Below are positions 1 through 6,876 of a DNA stretch of 10,505 nt, piece by piece. The DNA is taken from NCBI GenBank assembly GCA_007128075.1, contig SKYD01000048.1:1-10505 (forward strand), written 5' to 3'. Position numbers and translations under genes: made by a program. Below the pieces are notes generated by a model, which made no database searches, was not told the DNA's origin, and saw nothing but the letters and a program-made list of their open reading frames with translations. Within the stretch, counting starts at the first letter, position 1; the number at the start of each line of letters is the position of its first letter. The stretch is from Thiorhodovibrio sp. Lineage in GTDB: Bacteria; Pseudomonadota; Gammaproteobacteria; Chromatiales; Chromatiaceae.

Positions 1-65
1 AAAAAGTTTAAGCTTTATTCACTCATTGTCGGATGCGCATCGCACCGGCTGACATCTAAACTTGT
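1..65. other. Upstream flank of the PAS-GGDEF-EAL gene
   Basis: AT-rich at the far left, with no convincing promoter or ribosome binding site in the little that is visible. An ATG at 33-35 opens a nine-codon reading frame (eight residues plus a TAA at 57-59) that is in the same frame as the downstream c-di-GMP gene, so that gene cannot start upstream of position 60 unless the TAA is a sequencing error or mutation. The end of any upstream gene is outside the window. Confidence 0.3.
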
Positions 66-1889
66 TTGATTCTGGATATCGCGCTTGTGTTATTTGACCG
101 TTGGTATCGTTCTCTCATCGCTCGCTGGCCATTGCGCACCAACAAGCAGCCTTCCATTTGTAATGCGTGGCGGCGGCAAGGTGCCTTTTTGCAGCATGTG
201 ATTGACGGCATCGAAGACCCAATTTTGGTGATTGATCTCGAGCAGCAGGTTCAGACCATGAATCGTGCCGCACGCGAGCTTGTTGCCAAACCCAAGACGC
301 CAAAAACGCTTGCTTGCTATCAGTTGTTGTATGGCTATGATCAGCCATGCGATGCCAACCACATGCCTTGTCCTTATCAGCAGGTGCTGACCACTGAGCA
401 ATCATGCAAAGTGCTCCATAAATTAACTGCACCTGATGGCAGTGAACACACTTATGAGATCGCTGCCAGTCCATTGCGAAATGATGCAAATCAGATTATC
501 GGCGTGATCGAAACCCGCCGCGATATTACGACACATCTGTCTTTAGCAGAAGAATTGCGTGCCAGCGAATTGAATATTTTGCGGCTGTCGCAATACGATT
601 TGCTCACCAGCTTACCCAATCGCTTGCTCTTTGCCGACCGCATCAGTCAGGCGATTGAGTGCGCCCGCGAGCAAGAAGCGATGGTGGCAGTGTTAATCGT
701 TGATATTGACGATTTCAAATACATTAACGATAGCTTTGATCATAACGACGGCGATCAGATCATTAAAGATGCCGCCAAGCGGCTGCAAGATTATCTTGAA
801 GCTCAGGAAACCGTCGCTCGACTCGGCGGTGATGAGTTTGGCATCATCTCGGCACCTTTCCATGAGATTGAACAGGCAGCATTGATTGCGCGGCGCATTT
901 TGCACCGCTTTGAAACACCTTTTGAACTGCATGAACATCGGATTGTGCTTGGTGCCAGCGTTGGGATCAGCCTCTACCCAATGCACGGAACCGGCACAGA
1001 TGATTTGTTGCGCAATGCCGATGCCGCGCTCTATCAGGCGAAAAACCAAGGCGGCAAAAATTATCAGTATTACACTGAGGATCTCACAACCAAGTCGATT
1101 GATCGGGTGCTGCTGGAATCCAACCTGCATCGGGCATTAGAACAGGGCGAGTTTGTACTGCACTATCAGCCACAGTTAGATCTATTGTCCAACGCGCTCA
1201 GCGGCCTAGAGGCATTGGTGCGCTGGCAGCATCCACAGATGGGCATGATCTCGCCGCTGCGCTTTATTCCCTTAGCTGAAGAATCGGGAATGATCACCGA
1301 GCTGGGCGCTTGGGTGTTGCGCGAGGCCTGTCGCCAGATGCAGACCTGGCGCAGCAATGAGCAATTCCCGCCCACTGCCACCATGAGTGTCAATGTCTCG
1401 GCGCGTCAGTTTGATCGCACCAATCTGACTGACACCGTGCAACAGATTCTCACCGACACTGGCTTGCCTGCCGAGTTGCTAGAGCTTGAGATTACCGAAT
1501 CAACGGTGATGCGCTCCCCCGAAGGCTCGGTGCAGATTCTCCATCAACTGCGCGAGCTGGGCATCCGCATCTCGATTGATGATTTCGGCACCGGCTATTC
1601 TTCGTTAAGCCATCTCAAACGGCTACCACTCACCAAGCTCAAAATTGACCGCTCCTTTGTCTCCGATATTCCAGCCGATGTCAACGATGTGGCAATTACT
1701 CGCGCCATCATTGCCTTGGCGCGCAACCTGTCGCTGGAGGTGTTAGCCGAGGGTGTGGAAACTTTGGAGCAAAAAAACTTCTTGCTGCGTGAAGGTTGTC
1801 ACACGGTGCAAGGCTTTTTGTTCGCCAAACCGATGCCAGCCGCTGAGTGTGAGCAGTATATCCGTGGACTCAACTCACCGGCGGCTTAG
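66..1889 (+). CDS. PAS-GGDEF-EAL cyclic-di-GMP signalling protein
   Basis: Probable dual-domain enzyme making and/or degrading the second messenger c-di-GMP, of 607 residues if started at TTG 66. Order: a short N-terminal stretch, a PAS domain (about 36-160), a GGDEF domain (about 172-345) with an intact GGDEF signature at 254-258, and an EAL domain (about 350-600). The EAL domain keeps the acidic and metal-site motifs: EAL 382-384, NVSARQF, ELEITES, DDFGTGYSS 505-513, LKIDRSF and EGVET, so phosphodiesterase activity is plausible. The inhibitory I-site RxxD expected just before GGDEF reads EAQE, so product inhibition is probably absent. The PAS holds Cys84, Cys95 and Cys102 in a C-x10-C-x6-C pattern. 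No transmembrane segment is obvious, so it is probably cytoplasmic. The start is uncertain: no good Shine-Dalgarno precedes TTG 66 or GTG 87, and an in-frame TAA lies at 57. Its stop interlocks with that of convergent pgeF. Confidence 0.9.
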   Translation: MILDIALVLFDRWYRSLIARWPLRTNKQPSICNAWRRQGAFLQHVIDGIEDPILVIDLEQQVQTMNRAARELVAKPKTPKTLACYQLLYGYDQPCDANHMPCPYQQVLTTEQSCKVLHKLTAPDGSEHTYEIAASPLRNDANQIIGVIETRRDITTHLSLAEELRASELNILRLSQYDLLTSLPNRLLFADRISQAIECAREQEAMVAVLIVDIDDFKYINDSFDHNDGDQIIKDAAKRLQDYLEAQETVARLGGDEFGIISAPFHEIEQAALIARRILHRFETPFELHEHRIVLGASVGISLYPMHGTGTDDLLRNADAALYQAKNQGGKNYQYYTEDLTTKSIDRVLLESNLHRALEQGEFVLHYQPQLDLLSNALSGLEALVRWQHPQMGMISPLRFIPLAEESGMITELGAWVLREACRQMQTWRSNEQFPPTATMSVNVSARQFDRTNLTDTVQQILTDTGLPAELLELEITESTVMRSPEGSVQILHQLRELGIRISIDDFGTGYSSLSHLKRLPLTKLKIDRSFVSDIPADVNDVAITRAIIALARNLSLEVLAEGVETLEQKNFLLREGCHTVQGFLFAKPMPAAECEQYIRGLNSPAA

Positions 1890-2623
1890 TCGATCCAGAT
1901 CAAGGTCGCCATGCGTCCGCTGATGCCATCACGCCGATATGAAAAAAACTGATCGGCGTTTTGGTAAGTACACCATTCTCCGCCGCTGATCGCGCCAACA
2001 CCCAAACCTTGGAGCCGATGCCGCGCCAGCCCAATTAAATCAGCCCGCCAGCGTCCGGCAACAGTGGGCGCAAACCAGGCGTCAGCGGTGGGATCGGACA
2101 TGCAAAATTCAGCTTTGACCTCAGCCCCGACCTCAAAAGCTGCCGCACCAATTGCTGGACCAATCCAAGCCAGCAATTCTGATGGCGGACAGCCCAATGC
2201 ATGCACGGTGTTGTCAATGATGCCACCTGCCAGACCGCGCCAGCCAGCATGAGCTGCCGCCACCACCGTGCCCTGAGTTGAGCATAACAAAATCGGCACA
2301 CAATCTGCTGTGAGTACCGCGCATACTTGCTGCCGCTGGCGGCTAAAGCTGGCATCAGCGGCTGCGCCGCGATGCTGCGGGCTGGCCTCGACCACGCGAG
2401 TGCTATGTACCTGTTCGAGCCAATAGGGTGCAGCGGGGAGTTGATAGGCGGTCGCTAAGCGGGTGCGGTTGGCTGCAACATGGTGTGGATTGTCGCCGAC
2501 ATGGGTGGCGAGATTGAGCGACCGATAAGCCCCCAAGCTGACACCGCCACAGCGCGTGGTGCTAAGGGCGTGAACAGTGGCGGGTGCTCGCCAGTCAGGG
2601 ATGAGAGATTTAAGCGCGCTCAT
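1886..2623 (-). CDS. pgeF: PgeF/YfiH laccase-domain protein (peptidoglycan editing factor)
   Basis: A 245-residue member of the YfiH / multi-copper polyphenol oxidase (DUF152) family; E. coli YfiH has 243. Relatives are reported to act in peptidoglycan precursor quality control (PgeF) or as purine nucleoside enzymes, so the exact reaction here is inferred from the family. Family signatures are present: TTRCGGVS near 22-29, QVHSTRV at 71-77, TADCVPILL at 105-113 and AAHAGWRG at 123-130. The metal ligands correspond to His73, Cys108 and His125. I chose ATG 2623 because homologous sequence begins at MSALKS; the frame stays open upstream to 2770, but that part lies inside rluD and does not resemble the family. 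The ATG lies 14 nt inside the end of rluD with no strong ribosome binding site, which suggests translational coupling. The TAA stop overlaps the stop of the convergent c-di-GMP gene. Confidence 0.93.
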   Translation of the reverse strand: MSALKSLIPDWRAPATVHALSTTRCGGVSLGAYRSLNLATHVGDNPHHVAANRTRLATAYQLPAAPYWLEQVHSTRVVEASPQHRGAAADASFSRQRQQVCAVLTADCVPILLCSTQGTVVAAAHAGWRGLAGGIIDNTVHALGCPPSELLAWIGPAIGAAAFEVGAEVKAEFCMSDPTADAWFAPTVAGRWRADLIGLARHRLQGLGVGAISGGEWCTYQNADQFFSYRRDGISGRMATLIWID

Positions 2624-3581
2624 CGACATCGCGTGCAAGTTGATCCAGCAGAGCTTGTAGATCGGGTGCCATTGGAATTGACCATTCGAGTGCGTCCTGG
2701 CTGATTGGATGCGATAAGCCCAGCCGAATGGCGTGGAGTGCCTGTCGTGGAAACTGTTGCAGGGCAGCAATTAGTTCAGGGCAGGCATTGGGGGGCAAAC
2801 GCACTCGACCGCCATAGGCAGAGTCACCAACCAGTGGATAACGCTGGTGCGCCATGTGAACACGAATCTGATGCGTCCGCCCGGTGTGCAGCTTGACCTG
2901 TAGCAAGCTATGCGCCCGATAGCTCCGCAACACCCGATATTCAGTGAGCGCGGGGCGACCCGAGGCGACCACTGCCATTTTTTTGCGCTGCACTGGATGG
3001 CGACCAATCGGGGCATCAATCTGGCCGCCGCTAATCACCACGCCATTGACCAGCGCCCGATATTCGCGGCGCATGGTGCGCTGCTGCAATTGGTTGACCA
3101 ATGATTGATGGGCAGTCAGGGTTTTTGCCACCGCCAACAGTCCGCTGGTGTCTTTGTCTAACCGATGCACTAGTCCACAGCGGGGGATGGCTTCCAGCGG
3201 CGGATGATGATGCAGCAGCGCATTGAGCAAGGTGCCGTCACGATGCCCAGCGGCAGGATGCACCACCAGCCCGGCGGGTTTATTGACAATGATTAGCTGA
3301 TCATCTTCAAATTGCACATCGAGCGTCAACGGCTGCGCCTGATGGTGGCTGGCGGCTGGCGGCGGTGGCTGGAGAATGATCTGATCCCCGCCCTGCGCCT
3401 TGTCGCGGCGACGACAGGACTGCGTGCCACGCCAGACCAATCCCGCATCCATCCACTGCTGAATCCGGCTGCGTGAATACTCTGGTAGCGAAGCAGCGAG
3501 CGCCTGATCAAGCCGTTGTCCGCTGGCGGTGAGCGGTACGGTCACTGTGATGGTCGCGGATGAAGAGCGCGGTGCTGACAA
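2610..3581 (-). CDS. rluD: RluD 23S rRNA pseudouridine synthase (1911/1915/1917)
   Basis: Isomerises uridines of the helix 69 loop of 23S rRNA to pseudouridine in the cytoplasm. At 323 residues it matches E. coli RluD (326). An N-terminal S4 RNA-binding domain (about 18-75, with GQRLDQALA and the SRSRIQQWM helix) is followed by the RsuA/RluA catalytic fold. That fold contains INxKP-type VNKPAGLVVHP (99-109), the catalytic HRLDKDTSGLL (139-149, Asp142) and LHTGRTHQIRVHMAH. RluD is preferred over RluA or RluC because of overall similarity and the neighbouring pgeF and bamD. The start is TTG 3581: there is no ATG before residue 44, and GGAA at 3587-3590 (- strand) sits 5 nt upstream. It overlaps pgeF by 14 nt, making a two-gene unit divergent from bamD. 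Confidence 0.95.
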   Translation of the reverse strand: MSAPRSSSATITVTVPLTASGQRLDQALAASLPEYSRSRIQQWMDAGLVWRGTQSCRRRDKAQGGDQIILQPPPPAASHHQAQPLTLDVQFEDDQLIIVNKPAGLVVHPAAGHRDGTLLNALLHHHPPLEAIPRCGLVHRLDKDTSGLLAVAKTLTAHQSLVNQLQQRTMRREYRALVNGVVISGGQIDAPIGRHPVQRKKMAVVASGRPALTEYRVLRSYRAHSLLQVKLHTGRTHQIRVHMAHQRYPLVGDSAYGGRVRLPPNACPELIAALQQFPRQALHAIRLGLSHPISQDALEWSIPMAPDLQALLDQLARDVDERA

Positions 3582-3586
3582 TTGAG

Positions 3587-3590
3587 TTCC
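3587..3590 (-). promoter_or_regulatory. Ribosome binding site deciding the TTG start of rluD
   Basis: GGAA on the - strand, 5 nt before TTG 3581. No in-frame ATG or GTG lies close by with a comparable site, so this supports the non-ATG start. Confidence 0.45.
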
Positions 3591-3592
3591 GT

Positions 3593-3598
3593 TATACT
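3593..3598 (+). promoter_or_regulatory. Possible -10 box for bamD in the rluD-bamD divergent gap
   Basis: TATACT on the + strand lies about 42 nt before the bamD ATG and would give a leader of about 35 nt. No good -35 is found at 16-18 nt spacing (the sequence there reads near cggtgc), and no extended TG is present. The opposite strand carries TATAAC at 3591-3596, overlapping it, but that is too near the rluD start to leave the GGAA site inside the message. The 58-nt gap must hold the bamD control sites or have them inside rluD. Confidence 0.3.
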
Positions 3599-3639
3599 AA
3601 GGCGATATTTAAAGATGATTGACTGTAGGCAAAAACGCA

Positions 3640-4461
3640 ATGTGGGCTAGGCTGATTATTGTACTCATGGTCACGGCACTGCTTGGCGGCTGTGGAATTT
3701 TCGGCAAAGACTTTGATGAAACCGAAAATTGGACAGCGGCGCAGCTTTACAACGAGGCCTCGCGGCAGTTGGATCGCGCCAACTATGAGCGGGCAATTGA
3801 CCTCTATCAAAAACTCGATGCCCGCTATCCCTTTGGGCACTATGCAATGCAGGGACAGCTAGATGTTGCCTATGCTTATTATAAGGCCGAACAGCCCGAG
3901 GCGGCATTGGCGGCGGCTGATCGCTTCATTCAGCTTTATCCACAAAATGATTTTGTCGATTATGCTTTTTTTCTCAAAGGCATTATCAATTATAACCGCA
4001 GTGTGGGGTTTTTTGATCGCTTTATTCCCGTGGATGCTTCGCAGCGCGATCCTGGCTCCGCACTCGATGCGTTTGAGGACTTTGCCGAGCTGGTGCGCCG
4101 CTTTCCTGACAGCCGCTATGCCGAGGATGCTCGCCAACGGATGCTGTATCTGCGCAATAATTTAGCCAGACACGAGGTCAATGTGGCGCGCTACTACATG
4201 CGCCGTGGTGCTTATCTGGCCGCAGTCAACCGTGCGCAGTATGTTGTAGAGCGATTTCAGCGCACCAGTGCCGTCGAGGATGCACTGAAGGTGATGATCG
4301 ATGCTTATCAGCGTCTCGGTAAAGCCGAACTCGCCGCCGATGTCGAGCAAGTGTTGGTGCTCAACCGCGACGCTGGGCGTTTTTTAAGCGACGAGCCAAC
4401 GCCGCAAGAACTCAGCATTGGGCGGCGGGTGTGGGATACGCTGGGGCTAGATCGTAACTAA
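3640..4461 (+). CDS. bamD: BamD outer-membrane protein assembly lipoprotein
   Basis: Essential periplasmic TPR lipoprotein of the BAM complex, which inserts beta-barrel proteins into the outer membrane together with BamA. The first 18 residues form a lipoprotein signal: a basic Arg4, the hydrophobic core LIIVLMVTAL and the lipobox LGGC, with Cys18 as acylation site. The mature part is all helical TPR-like sequence, with recognisable family segments such as LYxxA, YPFGxY, YAYYK and RFPDSRYA. From ATG 3640 it has 273 residues, against 245 in E. coli. The excess is a C-terminal tail of about 28 residues ending in RRVWDTLGLDRN. The frame could also start at TTG 3619, adding seven residues before the signal peptide; ATG 3640 gives a normal signal length. 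It is divergent from rluD, as in many gammaproteobacteria, and ends 15 nt from the glnB stop. Confidence 0.93.
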   Translation: MWARLIIVLMVTALLGGCGIFGKDFDETENWTAAQLYNEASRQLDRANYERAIDLYQKLDARYPFGHYAMQGQLDVAYAYYKAEQPEAALAAADRFIQLYPQNDFVDYAFFLKGIINYNRSVGFFDRFIPVDASQRDPGSALDAFEDFAELVRRFPDSRYAEDARQRMLYLRNNLARHEVNVARYYMRRGAYLAAVNRAQYVVERFQRTSAVEDALKVMIDAYQRLGKAELAADVEQVLVLNRDAGRFLSDEPTPQELSIGRRVWDTLGLDRN

Positions 4462-4476
4462 ACGCTCGCCCCGCTG

Positions 4477-4815
4477 CTAAATCGCCGCTTCGTTTTCTTC
4501 ATTGGTGCGGATGCGCACGATGCGATCAATGGTGCTGACAAAAATTTTGCCATCGCCAATTTTGCCAGTGCGTGCCGCTCTGGTGATCGCCTCAAGGCAG
4601 GCCTCAAGCTGATCATCCGCCACCGCCAGCTCGATTTTCACCTTGGGCAAAAAATCCACAACATACTCGGCACCACGATACAGCTCAGTGTGGCCCTTCT
4701 GGCGACCAAATCCCTTGACCTCAATCGCGGTCATTCCCGTAATGCCAGCAGCAGAGAGTGCCTCACGAACATCTTCGAGCTTAAACGGTTTAATGATGGC
4801 TTCGACCTTTTTCAT
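4477..4815 (-). CDS. glnB: Nitrogen regulatory protein PII (GlnB type)
   Basis: A 112-residue trimeric PII signal protein that reads 2-oxoglutarate, ATP/ADP and glutamine status. It typically controls the glutamine synthetase adenylyltransferase GlnE and the NtrB kinase. It begins MKKVEAIIKPFKL, and the T-loop FGRQKGHTELYRGAEY contains Tyr51, the uridylylation site for GlnD. The C-terminal signature TGKIGDGKIF is at 83-92. Lys3 and Asp54 are GlnB-like; enterobacterial GlnK has Leu3 and Asn54. No amtB adjoins it, which also argues against GlnK. I chose ATG 4815, preceded by GAGG 7 nt upstream, over the GTG one codon earlier. It lies downstream of rsmD with a 173-nt gap and converges on bamD. 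Confidence 0.95.
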   Translation of the reverse strand: MKKVEAIIKPFKLEDVREALSAAGITGMTAIEVKGFGRQKGHTELYRGAEYVVDFLPKVKIELAVADDQLEACLEAITRAARTGKIGDGKIFVSTIDRIVRIRTNEENEAAI

Positions 4816-4820
4816 CACTT

Positions 4821-4826
4821 TCCCTC
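4821..4826 (-). promoter_or_regulatory. Ribosome binding site of glnB
   Basis: GAGGGA on the - strand. With GAGG as the core the spacer to ATG 4815 is 7 nt, which favours this ATG over the GTG directly before it. Confidence 0.6.
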
Positions 4827-4928
4827 GGTGTCATCTATGGTTGGTATGCAACGGATCATCAAACGGTAAGTATAAGCTGCCGCGTGCGCCTTGGCTATCT
4901 TAATTCTAGTGAGCTTGAAATGTTGACA

Positions 4929-4958
4929 ATTATCTACGACTATTAGCTACAGAACCAA
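4929..4958 (-). promoter_or_regulatory. Possible sigma-70 promoter for glnB
   Basis: On the - strand, TTGGTT (4953-4958) and GATAAT (4929-4934) are separated by 18 nt in an AT-rich gap. The -10 matches consensus at five of six positions; the -35 is weaker. A second -10-like TATACT lies nearer the gene at 4869-4874 without a good -35. The 4816-4988 gap between rsmD and glnB holds nothing else I can name: no gene, no clear terminator hairpin and no convincing sigma-54 site. Confidence 0.35.
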
Positions 4959-4988
4959 ACACGCAGAAATTAACTTTTTAACACAAAA

Positions 4989-5552
4989 TTACACCATCGC
5001 CTGCGCCAATGCAAACCACACCTCGCCGCTGGTTTGCTGTCGCCACCAAGACCAGCCGGCTGGCAGCAGTGGTGGCTCACGATGCACAGATTGCTCCAGA
5101 TACAGGGTTGCTTGGGGGGTGAGCCAGCCATCGCTGATGAGTTGGTTACAGAGTGTGCCAAGTCTATCATCAGCAAAGGGCGGATCAAGAAAGATCATAT
5201 CAAATGGCTCAGGCGGGGTGCGCACCAGCCAGCGATAAGCGTCAGCACAATGAATTTTTGTGTGGGCACTAACGCCGAACTGGACAGCAGTCTGACGGAG
5301 CCGCGCCACCTGTCCACGATGACACTCAATCAGCACCACCTCAGCAGCACCACGAGAAAGCGCCTCAAAACTCAGCGCACCAGTACCAGCAAAGCAGTCG
5401 AGACAGCGGCTGCCTGCAACCAGCGGTTGCAGCCAGTTAAACAGTGTCTCGCGCACCCGATCAGCAGTTGGGCGCAGCTCGGCAATCCTCGGGACGCTGA
5501 GCTTACGACCACGCAGAGTTCCAGAAATGATACGAACCTGACCGCCGCCCAC
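4989..5552 (-). CDS. rsmD: RsmD 16S rRNA (guanine966-N2)-methyltransferase
   Basis: Uses S-adenosylmethionine to methylate N2 of G966 in 16S rRNA during 30S assembly. From GTG 5552 it has 187 residues (E. coli 198). Visible motifs are an N-terminal RIISGTLRGRKL (7-18), the RPTADRVRETLFNWL block (27-41), SAM-binding motif I DCFAGTGALSFEA (52-64) and the base-binding DPPF at 123-126. GTG 5552 follows the TAA of the upstream M16 gene by 4 nt, and its product starts GGGQVRIISG, matching the start of homology in the family. An in-frame ATG at 5621 would add 23 residues and overlap the M16 gene by 65 nt, which is less likely. It is the last gene of the glmS-M16-M16-rsmD run. The genes often found next to rsmD, coaD and ftsY, are not here. 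Confidence 0.92.
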   Translation of the reverse strand: MGGGQVRIISGTLRGRKLSVPRIAELRPTADRVRETLFNWLQPLVAGSRCLDCFAGTGALSFEALSRGAAEVVLIECHRGQVARLRQTAVQFGVSAHTKIHCADAYRWLVRTPPEPFDMIFLDPPFADDRLGTLCNQLISDGWLTPQATLYLEQSVHREPPLLPAGWSWWRQQTSGEVWFALAQAMV

Positions 5553-5556
5553 TCGA

Positions 5557-6876
5557 TTACTCGCTGCGCCCCACGAGCACTTGATGCAGCCGCTGGAGAT
5601 CAACCCGCCGTCGAAAAGCATCGTGAATCTGTTCGGCAGTCACCGCCCGCACCCGCTCATTAAAACGCTCCAGATGATCCAGCGGCAGATCATAAAATCC
5701 CATCACTGCAAGATAGTGTCCAATTTTAGAATTGCTGGCGATGCGCAGCGGAAAGCCGCCGGTGATGTTATCCACTGCCGCTGCTAGCTGTGCCTCAGTT
5801 GGACCCTGGTCAATAAATTGTGCCAGCGTGTCGAGCAACACAGCCAGCGCGGCATCCGCTTGGGCGTTCTGGGTCTGCAACCCCAGAATAAACGGGCCAT
5901 CTTCAGCCAGTGGCAAAAAATAGCTATAGACACTATATGACAGTCCGCGTTGTTCACGCACTGATTCCATCAGCAGCGAGACCAAACCGCCGCCACCGAG
6001 AATATGATTGCCAACATAGAGCGGAAAATAATCGGGATCATTGCGCCGCATCCCAGGCGCACCAACGAGAACATGGGTTTGGCTTGAAGGGAAGTCGATG
6101 CGCTGCACCTCACCCTGAGCCAGCGGTGTCACTGCCGAGATTGGCGGCGCTGGGGTGCCTGGTGTCCACTCGGCGCTCAGTTGTTCGACAAGTGCTTCGG
6201 CCTGCGGGCGGGTCAACGCCCCCACTAAAGAAATCACCGCATTGGCGGCCTGATAGTGTCGCTGATGAAACTGGCGCAAATCCTCGGGCTGCATCGCACC
6301 GACACTTTCAATGTTGCCGCTGGGATCATGGGCGTAGGGGTGATCAGCAAAAATCATGTGATACAATGCTTTACGCGCCACAGTGCCTGGCTGTTGCTCT
6401 GAGCGGGTCAGTGCCACTAAACGGTTGCGGCGCACCCGCTCGACATCAGCGGTGGAAAACCTCGGCTGCGCAACAATTGCAGCAAGTGTTTCTAATGCGG
6501 TGTTCAATGCCGGCTCTTCAACCAAACTGCGCAATGTCACCCACGCCATGTCGCGGTCTACGCCCGTGGAGATTTTTGCCCCCACCGCATCGAGCCGTTC
6601 GGCAATCTCATCTGCGCTCCACTCGCCAGCACCTTCGGTTAATAAATTCGCAGTCAGCGAGGCCAGCCCTGGCTGTTCACCATCGCGGGCACTGCCAGCC
6701 GCCAGAGTGACGCGCACATCGACCATCGGCAGATCGGGCGCGGCAACAAACATCACCCGCGCTCCAGTGGTCGTCGTCCAGGTGTTGATATCAAGCATCG
6801 CGGCAGCTTCTTTTATTCCACCACCGAGGGTGACTGCAACGCAGACAATTGAAACAATCAGTGATTTAACGGACAT
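5557..6876 (-). CDS. M16 peptidase-family protein, non-catalytic (R/Y) subunit, exported
   Basis: A 439-residue protein of the pitrilysin / processing-peptidase family M16, expected in the periplasm. Residues 1-26 look like a signal peptide (MSVK, hydrophobic LIVSIVCVAVTL, then KEAAA). Where M16 enzymes carry HxxEH, this one reads GLASLTANLLTEG (70-82): the two His and the Glu are Ser73, Asn77 and Ala76, so it cannot bind the catalytic zinc in the usual way. It keeps the Arg/Tyr pair of the C-terminal half, Arg310 and Tyr314 in QRGLSYSVYS. The upstream partner has the reverse pattern. Start ATG 6876 has GGAG 9 nt upstream and gives a proper signal peptide; the frame is open to 6945, but the extra 23 residues would put charged sequence in front. 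It overlaps its partner by 11 nt and is followed 4 nt later by rsmD. The substrate is unknown. Confidence 0.9.
   Translation of the reverse strand: MSVKSLIVSIVCVAVTLGGGIKEAAAMLDINTWTTTTGARVMFVAAPDLPMVDVRVTLAAGSARDGEQPGLASLTANLLTEGAGEWSADEIAERLDAVGAKISTGVDRDMAWVTLRSLVEEPALNTALETLAAIVAQPRFSTADVERVRRNRLVALTRSEQQPGTVARKALYHMIFADHPYAHDPSGNIESVGAMQPEDLRQFHQRHYQAANAVISLVGALTRPQAEALVEQLSAEWTPGTPAPPISAVTPLAQGEVQRIDFPSSQTHVLVGAPGMRRNDPDYFPLYVGNHILGGGGLVSLLMESVREQRGLSYSVYSYFLPLAEDGPFILGLQTQNAQADAALAVLLDTLAQFIDQGPTEAQLAAAVDNITGGFPLRIASNSKIGHYLAVMGFYDLPLDHLERFNERVRAVTAEQIHDAFRRRVDLQRLHQVLVGRSE

Noticed and set aside
693..1130. Open frame of 145 codons on the - strand
   Set aside because: Antisense to the GGDEF domain, whose signature and flanking motifs establish the + strand frame.
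4443..4472. GGGGC ... GCCCC inverted repeat at the bamD-glnB convergence as a bidirectional terminator
   Set aside because: The stem is only 5 bp with a 20-nt loop and no T-run on either side; not enough to call.
4860..4900. Sigma-54 promoter for glnB
   Set aside because: GG and GC elements on the - strand are one base off the required 10-nt spacing and the flanking consensus is poor.
5034..5663. Open frame of 209 codons on the + strand
   Set aside because: Lies antisense to rsmD and the end of the M16 gene, whose motifs are unmistakable; its own translation resembles no family and looks like a shadow frame.
5910..6710. Open frame of 266 codons on the + strand
   Set aside because: Antisense to the non-catalytic M16 gene; rich in Arg, Pro, Ser and His as expected of a shadow of GC-rich coding sequence, with no recognisable domain.
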